Below the pieces are notes generated by a model, which saw only the letters and a list, made by a program, of their open reading frames with translations, did not search any database and had not been told where the DNA came from. Below, piece by piece: positions 46,931 to 57,104 of a DNA stretch of 64,000 nucleotides. Location: the NCBI RefSeq assembly GCF_023149135.1, contig NZ_JAIWJX010000002.1:1612001-1676000 (forward strand), given 5' to 3'. The number at the start of each line of letters is the position of its first letter. Position 1 is the first letter of the stretch. The position numbers and the translations under genes were made by a program. This stretch comes from Fictibacillus marinisediminis. GTDB lineage: Bacteria > Bacillota > Bacilli > Bacillales > Fictibacillaceae.

Positions 46931-47053
46931 TTGTCCAGCTTCAGCGCCTAAGTCCTCGAGGTCGCTTCACTCTTACACCTCAACACAAAAAGCGTGTTGC
47001 TGTGTAAGAGCTCCAGCGCTTGACGGACCTTATCAGGGCGCTTGCGCTTTTCC
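46931..47053. repeat. dispersed intergenic repeat, short copy (R3)
   Basis: About 123 bases: TTGTCCAGCTTCAGCGCCTA, TCCTCGAGGTCGCTTCAC, a central hairpin CTCTTACAC-ct-CAACAC / GTGTTG-ct-GTGTAAGAG, then CTCCAGCGCTTGACGGACCT and GGGCGCTTGCGCTTTTCC. Same layout as copy R2 at 29591 but without its two extra hairpins. Confidence 0.82.
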
Positions 47054-47117
47054 CATTATTCTTTATACTAATAAAGGGGGTATCCGGCAAGCGAGGAAAT
47101 GGGAGTGAACGTCCAAA

Positions 47118-48104
47118 ATGCAGATCAAAACATTGCTCCTGGCAGCTTGTATACTGTTAGGTCTCACAGGATGCCAGGAAAAATCTTCACAGAACCTTCA
47201 AAACACCGGGCTCCTGATTCAGGATACAATCAATGATCAGGGCTGGGGTGACAAGGGGTATAAAGGGCTTTTAAAGATTCAGGATACATATGGGAATGAA
47301 GTTTTTTATAAAGAAAAAATAGAAACAAAAAGCCAAGTGCTTAAAGCGGTAAAAGAGTTTCAGAAGAAAAAGGTTAACCTCGTTTTTGGCCATGGTAAGA
47401 TTTATGCTGATATCTTTGATCAGATCAGCAGTGATTTTCCCAAGATGCACTTTGTTAGCTTTAATGGAAAAGTACATGGCAAAAATGTGACGAGCATTCA
47501 TTTTAATTCATATGGAATGGGTTTTTTCGCTGGAATGGCAGCAGCCAAAATGAGCCGCACCAACCATCTTGGAGTAATTGCCGCCCAGGATTGGCAGCCT
47601 GAAATAGATGGCTTTATAGAAGGTGCTCGTTACCAAAAGCCCAAAATTAAAGTGGATAAGAATGTAGTTCACAGCTGGAGCGATGAACAGAAGGCCATCA
47701 GCGCATTCCGTAAGATGGAAGCTTCCGGGGCAGATGTCTTCTATCCTGCAGGTGACGGATTTACCATCCCTGTTATTGAAGAAGTGAAAAAGAAAGCACT
47801 CTACGCGGTAGGCTATGTATCTGACCAATCGGATCTCGGCCGCGCTACAGTACTGACTAGTACGGTGCAAAATGTTGAATATGTGTATGGATTTGTCGCT
47901 GACAAGTTTAATGAAGGCGATCTGAAATCCGGGAATCTGCAATATGGATTTAAGGAGAAAGCCATTTCTCTGGGCAGGTTCAGCCCGCAAGTGCCTGCTT
48001 CTTTTGAAAAGAAGATAAAGCAGGAAATTGACGAATACAAAAAATCCGGAAAGCTCCCCAACGGAAAAGTAATGAAAGAACATGTATTGGAGGAAGAACA
48101 ATGA
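47118..48104 (+). CDS. med: Med, BMP-family lipoprotein, positive effector of comK
   Basis: 328 residues. Lipoprotein signal with lipobox LTGC (Cys19), then a BMP/PBP fold (LLIQDTINDQGWGDKGYKG, FAGMAAAKMSRTNHLG, DVFYPAGDGF). In B. subtilis Med raises comK expression and sits before comZ. Here it overlaps comZ by ATGA. Its natural ligand is not known. Confidence 0.92.
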   Translation: MQIKTLLLAACILLGLTGCQEKSSQNLQNTGLLIQDTINDQGWGDKGYKGLLKIQDTYGNEVFYKEKIETKSQVLKAVKEFQKKKVNLVFGHGKIYADIFDQISSDFPKMHFVSFNGKVHGKNVTSIHFNSYGMGFFAGMAAAKMSRTNHLGVIAAQDWQPEIDGFIEGARYQKPKIKVDKNVVHSWSDEQKAISAFRKMEASGADVFYPAGDGFTIPVIEEVKKKALYAVGYVSDQSDLGRATVLTSTVQNVEYVYGFVADKFNEGDLKSGNLQYGFKEKAISLGRFSPQVPASFEKKIKQEIDEYKKSGKLPNGKVMKEHVLEEEQ

Positions 48105-48274
48105 ATCAAGAACTCAATATGAAATTCATGCAAATTGCCATGAAGCATCTGCCAGAAGGAAAAGAGCTTTTGGAGAAAAAAGGAATGGAATTATCCATGG
48201 AGGATATCCAGCCTATGTTGAATCTTCTCCTTAAAGTAATGAACGATGCTTATGAGCTCGGAAAACAGGATTAA
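48101..48274 (+). CDS. comZ: ComZ, small protein linked to comG repression
   Basis: 57 residues, from ATG 48101 within the med stop. Product MNQELNMKFMQIAMKHLPEG, with MELSMEDIQPMLNLLLKVM and ending AYELGKQD, matching the pattern of ComZ (leucine-rich, repressor of comG in B. subtilis). Supported by the conserved med-comZ order. Confidence 0.93.
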   Translation: MNQELNMKFMQIAMKHLPEGKELLEKKGMELSMEDIQPMLNLLLKVMNDAYELGKQD

Positions 48275-48283
48275 GAAAACGGA

Positions 48284-48319
48284 AAAAGGAGCCAACTCTG
48301 TGTTGGCTCTTTTATTTTT
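48284..48319. terminator. terminator between comZ and the YppG-like gene
   Basis: GAGCCAAC-tctgt-GTTGGCTC followed by T-rich sequence; flanking A and T tracts serve both strands. Confidence 0.9.
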
Positions 48320-48602
48320 TCCTAAAGGCATTAAAGAGCGGTGAGACCTGCTGTGCTACTTTAACGGTCTGATCAATAACAGCCATCAGCTTGTTATAAT
48401 CAAACGCCCCATCGTTCGTCCGGAATGCACTTAATAAGGGATTGGGCCGCTGAAAGGGCTGGCGGTAAGCCATAGGTATAAAGGGCGGCTCACTTGGAGG
48501 CTGTTCTCTAGTTTGCCGCGGTGGAGGAAATGGGCTTCTTGCATGCATCATTGGCGGCCTTAGATGCCTTGGTGAAGGAGGCCCATAGCGAGGCGAATTC
48601 AA
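48312..48602 (-). CDS. YppG-like Pro-rich protein
   Basis: 96-99 residues. The first ~60 are Pro/Arg-rich (PPRQTREQPPSEPPF); the C-terminal ~35 (LLSAFRTNDGAFDYNKLM, ending QVSPLFNAFRKK) match the YppG-like pattern. Start TTG 48602 is 8 bases from AAGGAG; GTG 48611 is in frame but overlaps the ribosome site. Possibly a spore-associated protein. It occupies the place where B. subtilis has yjzB. Confidence 0.75.
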   Translation of the reverse strand: MNSPRYGPPSPRHLRPPMMHARSPFPPPRQTREQPPSEPPFIPMAYRQPFQRPNPLLSAFRTNDGAFDYNKLMAVIDQTVKVAQQVSPLFNAFRKK

Positions 48603-48693
48603 ATGTACCACTCCTTATTTTCAGACTGATTACATCTCTCTCTAGGATATGCCCTGAGTTGAAGTTGGTATCTTGTACCGGAAATCTCAGTAC

Positions 48694-48737
48694 TGGACAA
48701 AAAACAAAAAATATCTTACATTAGTACCAGGTCTTAA
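48694..48737 (+). promoter_or_regulatory. fabH promoter with FapR-type operator
   Basis: TGGACA (48694-48699), 17-base spacer, TACATT (48717-48722), then TTAGTACCAGGTCTTAA (48721-48737), close to the FapR operator dyad TTAGTACC...GGTACTAA. A second partial site, TTGATACTAAG, follows at 48741. Position over the start of transcription fits repression relieved by malonyl-CoA. Confidence 0.68.
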
Positions 48738-48797
48738 AAATTGATACTAAGTTAGCTGGCGAACAAAATATAAAAAATAAACCAAAGGGGTAATGAC

Positions 48798-49730
48798 ATG
48801 AATGCTGGAATACTGGGTTTAGGTGCTTATGTCCCTGAGAAAGTGTTAACAAATTTCGATTTGGAAAAAATGGTTGATACAAGTGATGAATGGATTCGTA
48901 CTCGAACAGGAATTGAAGAACGCAGAATAGCATCTGACGATATCAATACATCACACATGTCTGAAAATGCTGCACGAGAGGCGCTTAAAAACGCTGATAT
49001 GAATGCAGAGGACATTGATCTGATTGTTGTGGCTACCGTCACTCCTGACAGGCCTTTTCCTTCCGTTGCTTGTATGATCCAGGATCGGCTGGGAGCGGTT
49101 AATGCTGTTGCTATGGATATAAGTGCAGCCTGCTCTGGGTTCATGTATGGAATGGTGATCGCTAAACAATTCATTGAATCGGGAACCTACAAAAATGTCT
49201 TGGTAGTCGGAGCTGAAAAATTGTCCAGAATTACAGATTGGAATGACAGAAATACAGCAGTGCTGTTTGGTGACGGAGCAGGTGCTGCTGTAATGTCGAC
49301 AGTTTCTGAGGGCAGAGGAATCCTTTCCTTTGAACTGGGTTCAGACGGCAGAGGAGCGAAACACCTTTATCAGGACAAATATCTTTATATGAACGGCCGG
49401 GAAGTGTTTAAATTTGCTGTCCGCCAAATGGGTGAATCATCCATGAACGTTGTTGAAAAAGCTGGATTGACTAAGGATGATGTAGATTACCTTATTCCGC
49501 ATCAAGCCAACATCCGGATCATGGAAGCAGCACGGCAGCGGCTTGATCTTCCGAAAGAAAAAATGGCAGTTACCGTAAATAAATATGGAAATACTTCATC
49601 AGCTTCTATTCCTATGGCTATTTCTGATGCTTTAAAAAATGGTAAAATAAAAGATGATGATCTGCTAGTACTCGTTGGATTTGGAGGCGGCCTTACATGG
49701 GGTGCAGTTGCACTTCGGTGGGGAAGATAA
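48798..49730 (+). CDS. fabH: beta-ketoacyl-ACP synthase III
   Basis: 310 residues. Starts fatty acid synthesis by condensing acyl-CoA (branched in Bacillus) with malonyl-ACP. Catalytic Cys in DISAACSGF near residue 112, His in IPHQANIRI and Asn in [17 protein letters not shown] precedes the ATG. 36 bases before fabF, same operon (fabHA-fabF order of B. subtilis). Confidence 0.96.
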   Translation: MNAGILGLGAYVPEKVLTNFDLEKMVDTSDEWIRTRTGIEERRIASDDINTSHMSENAAREALKNADMNAEDIDLIVVATVTPDRPFPSVACMIQDRLGAVNAVAMDISAACSGFMYGMVIAKQFIESGTYKNVLVVGAEKLSRITDWNDRNTAVLFGDGAGAAVMSTVSEGRGILSFELGSDGRGAKHLYQDKYLYMNGREVFKFAVRQMGESSMNVVEKAGLTKDDVDYLIPHQANIRIMEAARQRLDLPKEKMAVTVNKYGNTSSASIPMAISDALKNGKIKDDDLLVLVGFGGGLTWGAVALRWGR

Positions 49731-49766
49731 TAGCTAACTATTCTTCAAAGGAGAGTTGAATTAAAA

Positions 49767-51005
49767 ATGAAAAGACGTGTAGTAATTACAGGAATGGGAG
49801 CCGTTACTCCCCTTGGAAATAGTGTAGAAGAAACATGGAACCGAATTGTTGCAGGTGAATCTGGTGTTGGCCCGCTAACTCGCAGGGACCGAGATAAATT
49901 CCCGGTAAAAGTAGCTGCAGAAGCTACAGAATTCGATCCCCAGGAATTCATGGACCGCAAAGAAGCAAGAAAAATGGACCGCTTTACTCAATTTGCAGTA
50001 GCTGCCTCTAAAATGGCAGTGGAAGATGCAAAGCTTGACATAACAGATGAGATCGCACCGCGTGTAGGGGTGTGGATCGGTTCTGGAATCGGCGGAATGG
50101 ATACGCATGAAGAACAATTCCGTGTTTTTGAGAAAAAAGGCTACAGAAGGGTCAGCCCGTTCTTTGTACCGATGATGATCCCGGATATGGCAGCAGGACA
50201 GGTTTCCATTATTCTTGGAGCAAAAGGCATGAACTCCTGTACGGTAACGGCTTGTGCATCAGGTGCAAACTCCATTGGTGACGCATTTAAAGTGATTCAG
50301 CGCGGAGATGCGGATGCGATGATCTGCGGAGGAACTGAGGCACCGATCACAGATATGGCATTGGCTGGTTTCTGCCAAGCTGGAGCACTCTCCTACAATG
50401 AGGATCCTGCAACAGCAAGCCGTCCATTTGATGCGAACCGCAGCGGTTTCGTCATTGGTGAGGGTGCAGGTATTCTTGTCCTTGAAGATCTTGAGTTTGC
50501 AAAAAAACGCGGAGCGAAAATTTACGCAGAAATCGTAGGCTATGCAGGCACCGGTGATGCCCATCACATTACAGCCCCGGCTCCAGGAGGAGAAGGCGGA
50601 GTCAGAGCCATGACACAAGCTGTTGAAGACAGCGGTCTTGCATTAGAAGAAATTGATTACATCAATGCTCATGGAACAAGTACAGATTATAATGATAAGT
50701 TTGAAACGATGGCGATCAAAGAAGTATTTGGAGAGCATGCTTATAAAGTGGCTGTCAGTTCAACAAAATCAATGACAGGACATCTTTTAGGCGCGGCAGG
50801 TGGAATTGAAGCGATTTTCTCAGTAAAATCCATTCAAAACGATATCATTCCTCCTACCATTAACTATGAAACAGCGGATCCGGAGTGTGATCTGGATTAC
50901 GTGCCGAATGAAGCAAGAAAAGTAGAAGTTAACGCTGTGCTCAGCAACTCTTTAGGCTTCGGCGGTCATAACGCAACACTTATCTTTAAAAAATACAGTG
51001 AGTAA
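49767..51005 (+). CDS. fabF: beta-ketoacyl-ACP synthase II
   Basis: 412 residues: starts [19 protein letters not shown]; catalytic Cys in [11 protein letters not shown]; His in [12 protein letters not shown] and in [12 protein letters not shown]. Elongating condensing enzyme, also the one that sets temperature-dependent composition. AAAGGAGAG precedes the start. Followed by a triple hairpin array. Confidence 0.96.
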   Translation: MKRRVVITGMGAVTPLGNSVEETWNRIVAGESGVGPLTRRDRDKFPVKVAAEATEFDPQEFMDRKEARKMDRFTQFAVAASKMAVEDAKLDITDEIAPRVGVWIGSGIGGMDTHEEQFRVFEKKGYRRVSPFFVPMMIPDMAAGQVSIILGAKGMNSCTVTACASGANSIGDAFKVIQRGDADAMICGGTEAPITDMALAGFCQAGALSYNEDPATASRPFDANRSGFVIGEGAGILVLEDLEFAKKRGAKIYAEIVGYAGTGDAHHITAPAPGGEGGVRAMTQAVEDSGLALEEIDYINAHGTSTDYNDKFETMAIKEVFGEHAYKVAVSSTKSMTGHLLGAAGGIEAIFSVKSIQNDIIPPTINYETADPECDLDYVPNEARKVEVNAVLSNSLGFGGHNATLIFKKYSE

Positions 51006-51008
51006 TAC

Positions 51009-51134
51009 AAAATCTTGGTTGATTTTTTCAGCCAAGATTTTTGTTTGTGTACAAAATGATGGTTGATTTTTTCAACCAAGATTTTTGTTTGTAATACAAA
51101 ACCCTGGTTGATTCTATTAACCAGGGTTTTGTGT
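51009..51134 (+). repeat. three tandem terminator-like hairpins after fabF
   Basis: Three copies of a 44-45-base unit starting TACAAAA. Hairpin 1 (51009-51042): AAAATCTTGGTTGA / TCAGCCAAGATTTT. Hairpin 2 (51053-51086): same design, but two stem bases no longer pair. Hairpin 3 (51098-51130): AAAACCCTGGTTGAT / ATTAACCAGGGTTTT. All end in T runs; 1 and 3 have 14-15-bp stems with one G-U each. Confidence 0.9.
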
Positions 51135-51227
51135 TTCTCTCGGGATTTTTCTTCCCATGCCATAGAATAAATTGGACAACCTCTGACTATACTGTTTTTA
51201 ACAAAACGGTTAAGCGAGGGGTTGCAG

Positions 51228-51974
51228 ATGTTATATTTACGAGATGTTTGGGTGAATTGGTTCGAAGGTGAAGAAAATGGCTATAACGTTTGTGAGTTCC
51301 ATGAGTGGAGAAAGGATGACTTTATTGAATTGCTCGATCAAGTTCCAATCGTGAAAATGGATTCTTCACTCTTTCATTATATTGAAAATGAACTTAGCGA
51401 TCTTCCAGATTCCCTTTTAGAGGAAGTACACCAAAAAGCATACGTAAGAAAAAATAACCAGAGAGTGCAGCTTGATCATTGTTTTATCATAACGGATGAG
51501 AAGAAAACGATGGTGATTGACACGATGGGCTATCGTATCCCGATACGGAAGAGCAGACTGATTCCGAGACAGGAACAGCTCGTCTATGAAATGGCGGAAC
51601 AAATGGAGACCGCAACTTACACGTTCAAACCAGAAATCAAAGAAAAAGAGCATCATATCCTATCACCGGAACCGATTATCATGAGAGGGCTCACACGAAA
51701 GGAAAGACAGTTAAAGCAGCTCTTGTTCATGGTGCTGGATCAGCTTCATACAACTAAAAATGTGGCGGAAGTGCGTTATTGGTATACGGAGTGGATGCCT
51801 GAGAATTACATGGCCATTCAGCGAATGGAATTTGAAGAAGCATGGGCAGCTCTTTATTCTGAAATTAAAGACGGCTGGAGCGACCAGCATTATGCAATCT
51901 GTGAACGATTAGTAAAAGGGCAGCCTTACTTTGAGAAGATATGGGAACTTGAGAATGGGACACACGTAAACTGA
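51228..51974 (+). CDS. yjbA: YjbA-like protein (DUF3603)
   Basis: 248 residues, soluble. N-terminal [19 protein letters not shown], then [23 protein letters not shown] and [18 protein letters not shown], as in YjbA of B. subtilis. ATG 51228 follows GAGGGG by 6 bases; TTG 51222 is in frame but less likely. Function unknown. In B. subtilis the appDFABC operon lies between fabF and yjbA; it is absent here. Confidence 0.9.
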   Translation: MLYLRDVWVNWFEGEENGYNVCEFHEWRKDDFIELLDQVPIVKMDSSLFHYIENELSDLPDSLLEEVHQKAYVRKNNQRVQLDHCFIITDEKKTMVIDTMGYRIPIRKSRLIPRQEQLVYEMAEQMETATYTFKPEIKEKEHHILSPEPIIMRGLTRKERQLKQLLFMVLDQLHTTKNVAEVRYWYTEWMPENYMAIQRMEFEEAWAALYSEIKDGWSDQHYAICERLVKGQPYFEKIWELENGTHVN

Positions 51975-51985
51975 ATATGGAGCAA

Positions 51986-52017
51986 GAAAGGAGACTCATT
52001 GTGTGAGTCTCTTTTCT
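51986..52017 (+). terminator. terminator after yjbA
   Basis: AAAGGAGACTCA / TGAGTCTCTTTT with a 4-5-base loop. Confidence 0.9.
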
Positions 52018-52061
52018 TATGAAATTCAGGATTAAAGCCGGGGATAGAGTTTTGTGAATAC

Positions 52062-52154
52062 TCATTTCGAGTAACGCTCAATTAATTCAAGATTCGGATT
52101 AAATCCTAGATGAACAACTGCTTTTCCGCGAGATTCAAACGTCAATAAACACAT
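52062..52154 (-). CDS. possible 30-residue ORF after trpS
   Basis: Minus-strand ATG 52154, preceded by GGGGG that is also part of the trpS terminator stem; product begins MCLLTFESRGKAVVH and ends LELIERYSK. It looks protein-like but is very short, has no known family and no own promoter seen. It could be a remnant. Confidence 0.28.
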   Translation of the reverse strand: MCLLTFESRGKAVVHLGFNPNLELIERYSK

Positions 52155-52155
52155 A

Positions 52156-52182
52156 GAAACCCCCACTTAAAGTGGAGGTTTC
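52156..52182 (-). terminator. hairpin after trpS
   Basis: AAACCTCCACTT / AAGTGGGGGTTT with one G-U; the T run after it is short, so a moderate terminator. Confidence 0.6.
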
Positions 52183-52199
52183 TTCACGCGTTCCCGGTT

Positions 52200-53480
<1,281 letters not shown>

Positions 53481-53504
53481 TCAATTAAAATAAGTATAGT
53501 AAAT

Positions 53505-53873
53505 TTAAGACAGAATTGCAACCAAGCTAGAGACCACGAACAGAAAAAGACCCGAAGAGAGGAGAGGAAAAACAAATTCTCCTGATACTCTTTCTGAAAG
53601 ATAGAAGTTCGATTCGGTTTCATGGCTGCTTGCATACTCTGCAGACTTAGAGAAACTCTTCATAACTTTTTTCAGTGTCCTGGAAAACAGATCGAATAAT
53701 CCTCCCCTGATGACAAAAAGGGTTAAGCCAATTAAGAGGAGGGCGAGGGAAACCATGAAAAGGCTGTTCACTAAATGAATGAGGTGGATCTTTTTTTCAG
53801 AGACAAGCTCTATAATGAGCGAAAGTATTATGGATCCCGCGGTTAATAACAATGAGGAAGTCAAGCGTGACAT
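53505..53873 (-). CDS. DUF3899-like small membrane protein
   Basis: 122 residues with three or four hydrophobic segments: SSLLLTAGSIILSLIIELV near the N-terminus, LFMVSLALLLIGLTLFVI, and a C-terminal LLSSGLFLFVVSSLVAIL. The GGLFDLFSRTLKK stretch after the second helix pair is like DUF3899 proteins (from memory). Start 53873 is preceded by AGGAG; the frame to 53933 is unsupported. Function unknown. Confidence 0.72.
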   Translation of the reverse strand: MSRLTSSLLLTAGSIILSLIIELVSEKKIHLIHLVNSLFMVSLALLLIGLTLFVIRGGLFDLFSRTLKKVMKSFSKSAEYASSHETESNFYLSERVSGEFVFPLLSSGLFLFVVSSLVAILS

Positions 53874-53933
53874 CAAATTTCTCCTATCTGAAAAATCCAA
53901 GTTTGTTTTATACATTTTACCATGAAATTTCAC

Positions 53934-54289
53934 CGATGAAGTAATACTTTTTACCTAGTAAATCCCCCTATCAATCTTCTTGAAGTGAGCTTTTGATACA
54001 AAACAGCGGAAGAGCGAAAAAGATATGGGGTAATAAAGGAGGATATATCACCAAACATTCTGGAAATTGCTGTCTGAAAAACAGAAAGAAAACGACGGAC
54101 ATTAATGGGTCTTTATTCCTATTTTTTGTTAATAAAACGTAAATATTATGGGCTTTTTGTAAAAGACGTAAAAAAAAGTATATGCATAATAGTTAGAAAA
54201 CTTGTATAATACGGTTGTGGGCAAAATGTCTGATAATTCACGAAGTTTGGTCCACTAATTAGGTAAACAGAAAAAGGGGAGGTCAATTC
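53934..54289 (+). promoter_or_regulatory. oppA upstream region
   Basis: 356 bases, AT-rich, with no ORF worth naming. A perfect TATAAT lies at 54205-54210; a weak TATGCA lies 18 bases before it. AAAGGGGAGG follows just before the oppA start. The middle (54030-54190) shows nothing I can identify. Confidence 0.45.
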
Positions 54290-55978
54290 ATGAAGAAGTC
54301 AAAATGGTCGTTACTTCTAACGATCGTGCTCGTATTGAGCGTCTTCCTTTCTGCGTGTAGCGGAAAGAACGGTAAAGATGACAAAGCAAATGGCAATGCA
54401 TCTGAAGGTAATGGAAGCTCATCTAAAGAAAAGGTGCTTAACCTGTTAGACTCATCAGAAATTCCATACCTTGATAACATCATGGCGGATGACTCTGTAT
54501 CTCTAAACGTTGCAAACAACGTTTACGAAGGTCTTTACACTTTAGATGACAAAGATCAGCCAGTCCTTTCTGGTGCTGCTGAAGAGCCGCAAGAAAAAGA
54601 CGGCGGAAAAACATGGGTATTCAAACTTCGTGATGACGCTGTTTGGAACAACGGTGAAAAAGTAACGGCAAATGATTATGTATTTGCTTGGAGAAAAGCT
54701 GTAGCGAAAGAAACAGCTACTCAATACTCTTTCATTTATCAAGTAGCAGGCATCCTGAATGCAGATAAAATACTTAACCCTGAAGACAAAATGTACAACA
54801 AAACGGATCAGCTTGGCGTTAAAGCAATTGACGATCACACGTTAGAAGTTAAATTCGCAGCTGACCCTGCATCAAAACCTTACACTAAAGCGGTTCTTTC
54901 ATTCCCTACTTTCTATCCGCAAAATGAAGCTTTCGTTAAAAAACAAGGCAAAGAGTTTGCTCTTGAAGCAGACAAAGCGCTTTATAACGGCCCTTACACT
55001 CTTTCTAAATGGGAGCATGAAAAAGGCTGGCAGTTGAAAAAGAACCCTAAATATTGGGACAAGAACAACGTTAAAGTTGACACAATCAACGTAAACGTAG
55101 TTAAAGAAGAAGCAACTCGCATCAACCTGTTTGAAACTGGAAAAGCAGACCGTACTACCATTTCTGCTGAGTACGTGGATCAATACAAAGACAAGAAAGA
55201 TATTTTCAGTACTGTTCCTGAATCAACATTATTCTTCTTGCGTATGAACCAAAAGAACAAAGCGTTGGCTAATGAAAACATCCGTCACGCACTAGATATG
55301 GGCTGGGACAAAAAACAGCTTACTGACGTTCTTTTAAACAACGGATCTGTTCCTGCTTACTTCCTAGTTCCTTCTAAGTTCGTTAACGGTCCAGATGGAT
55401 CTGACTTCCGTGAGAAGTATGGCGACCTTAATAAAGGCGATGCTAAAAAGGCAAAAGAACTTTGGGAAAAAGGCTTGAAAGAGCTTGGAACAAAGAAAGT
55501 AGAGCTTACTCTACTTAACTATGACAGCGATACTGCACAAAAAGATGCGCAGTTCATCAAAAACCAACTTGAGAAAAACCTTCCTGGTCTATCTCTAAAA
55601 ATTAAGCCACAACCATTTAAACAAAAACTTAAGCTTGAAGAGAAACTTGATTACGATATCTCCTATGCTGGTTGGGGACCTGACTATCCAGATCCAATGA
55701 CATTCGTAGATATGTTCGTAACTGGAAGTCCTCATAACGAAATGAATTACTCAAACAAAAAGTACGACGACCTAATCAAAAAAGCTTCATCTGAAACAGA
55801 TCTTAAAAAGCGTTGGGCTATGATGCAAGACGCTGAGAAAATCTTGATTCAGGATGATGCTGCAATCAGCCCAATGTACCAACGTGGTCTTGCTTACATC
55901 ACTAAGCCAAACCTTAAAAACGTAGTAAACCACTCATTTGGCGGAGATTTCAGCTATAAAAACTGGGATGTTAAGTAA
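54290..55978 (+). CDS. oppA: oligopeptide ABC transporter substrate-binding lipoprotein
   Basis: 562 residues, extracellular and lipid-anchored. Signal peptide with lipobox LSAC (Cys23), charged linker, then SBP family 5 fold (ADDSVSLNVANNVYEGLYTL; WAMMQDAEKILIQDDAAISPMYQ). It captures peptides, including signalling ones in Bacillus. First gene of oppABCDF. A hairpin after the gene may give oppA more transcript than oppBCDF. Confidence 0.93.
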   Translation: MKKSKWSLLLTIVLVLSVFLSACSGKNGKDDKANGNASEGNGSSSKEKVLNLLDSSEIPYLDNIMADDSVSLNVANNVYEGLYTLDDKDQPVLSGAAEEPQEKDGGKTWVFKLRDDAVWNNGEKVTANDYVFAWRKAVAKETATQYSFIYQVAGILNADKILNPEDKMYNKTDQLGVKAIDDHTLEVKFAADPASKPYTKAVLSFPTFYPQNEAFVKKQGKEFALEADKALYNGPYTLSKWEHEKGWQLKKNPKYWDKNNVKVDTINVNVVKEEATRINLFETGKADRTTISAEYVDQYKDKKDIFSTVPESTLFFLRMNQKNKALANENIRHALDMGWDKKQLTDVLLNNGSVPAYFLVPSKFVNGPDGSDFREKYGDLNKGDAKKAKELWEKGLKELGTKKVELTLLNYDSDTAQKDAQFIKNQLEKNLPGLSLKIKPQPFKQKLKLEEKLDYDISYAGWGPDYPDPMTFVDMFVTGSPHNEMNYSNKKYDDLIKKASSETDLKKRWAMMQDAEKILIQDDAAISPMYQRGLAYITKPNLKNVVNHSFGGDFSYKNWDVK

Positions 55979-56011
55979 AAAATAATATTAAATGGTTAAA
56001 TAGCTATACGC

Positions 56012-56048
56012 GGAGAGTATATGTCAGTAAGCCATATACTCTCCTTTT
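56012..56048 (+). terminator. hairpin between oppA and oppB
   Basis: Perfect 12-bp stem GGAGAGTATATG / CATATACTCTCC with a 9-base loop and four T, a partial terminator or mRNA-stabilising end for oppA. Confidence 0.82.
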
Positions 56049-56099
56049 AACTGCAAAATTCTCACTAGTTGAAATTTGTCGAACTTTCAAATAAAACTA

Positions 56100-56128
56100 T
56101 TGTAGGATATTGTAATCTCAACTATTAT
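56100..56128 (+). promoter_or_regulatory. possible internal promoter of oppBCDF
   Basis: TTGTAG (56100-56105), 17-base spacer, TATTAT (56123-56128), after the hairpin and 47 bases before oppB. Confidence 0.5.
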
Positions 56129-56174
56129 AGATATATAGGTATATAGCTGGGGTTTATTATTAGGAGGTGCAATA

Positions 56175-57104
56175 GTGGTTCGTTTTGTACTCAAACGCAT
56201 GGTTTACATGTTGATCACACTATTTATTATTTCTTCATTTACGTTTTTCTTAATGAAGCTGCTGCCAGGTTCTCCGTTTAACAACGAGGAAAAATTGACA
56301 GCAGAGCAAAAAGTTATCTTGAATGAAAAGTACGGGCTGAATGATCCGATTCCTGTACAGTACTTTAACTATATGAGCAATCTCGTAAAAGGGGACGCGG
56401 GTGTTTCCTTCCAGTATGACAACCGGCCTGTATCCACTATGATTACAGAGAGAATTGGGCCTTCTGCTGTTCTGGGTGTTGAAGCAACTATTTTTGGAAC
56501 GATTATCGGATTGATCTTAGGAATTGCCGCTGCATTAAAGCAAAATTCGGCGATTGATTACGTTTCTTCATTATTTGCTGTATTAGGTATATCCATTCCT
56601 TCATTTGTATTTGCTGGTGTTCTTCAATATTACGTGGGAGTTAAGCTAGATTGGCTGCCTGTAGCCCTTTGGGATGGTCCGAAATATCATGTTCTGCCAG
56701 CACTTTCGTTATCGGTTTTTGTAATAGCAACAGTTGCGAGGTTCATGAGAACGGAAATGCTAGAAGTGTTGGGACAAGATTATATTACAACTGCTAAATC
56801 CAAAGGTTTAAAAAGTATTGTTGTCATTTGGAAACATACGATTAGAAATGCAATGATCCCGGTAGTAACGATTTTAGGGCCTCTTGCCATCAACCTGATC
56901 ACTGGTACGCTGATCATCGAACGAATTTTTGCAGTGCCTGGCCTGGGATACCAATTCGTAGGCTCGATCACACTTAATGATTATCCAGTAATTATGGCAA
57001 CTACCATTTTTTACAGTGTATGTTTTATTGTAGTCATTTTAATTGTTGACATTTTGTACGGAATTATTGACCCGAGAATCAGGGTTGCAGGAGGCAAGGA
57101 ATAA
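56175..57104 (+). CDS. oppB: oligopeptide ABC transporter permease OppB
   Basis: 309 residues, six membrane helices. Starts with GTG 56175 after TTAGGAGGTG. The first helix (YMLITLFIISSFTFFLMKLLPG) and the EAA-type loop (GQDYITTAKSKGL) are typical. Stop TAA overlaps the ATG of oppC. Confidence 0.94.
   Translation: MVRFVLKRMVYMLITLFIISSFTFFLMKLLPGSPFNNEEKLTAEQKVILNEKYGLNDPIPVQYFNYMSNLVKGDAGVSFQYDNRPVSTMITERIGPSAVLGVEATIFGTIIGLILGIAAALKQNSAIDYVSSLFAVLGISIPSFVFAGVLQYYVGVKLDWLPVALWDGPKYHVLPALSLSVFVIATVARFMRTEMLEVLGQDYITTAKSKGLKSIVVIWKHTIRNAMIPVVTILGPLAINLITGTLIIERIFAVPGLGYQFVGSITLNDYPVIMATTIFYSVCFIVVILIVDILYGIIDPRIRVAGGKE

Noticed and set aside
53934..54200. Small protein in the oppA upstream region near the AAAGGAGGATAT motif
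   Set aside because: No start codon at a usable distance; frames close within 10 codons.
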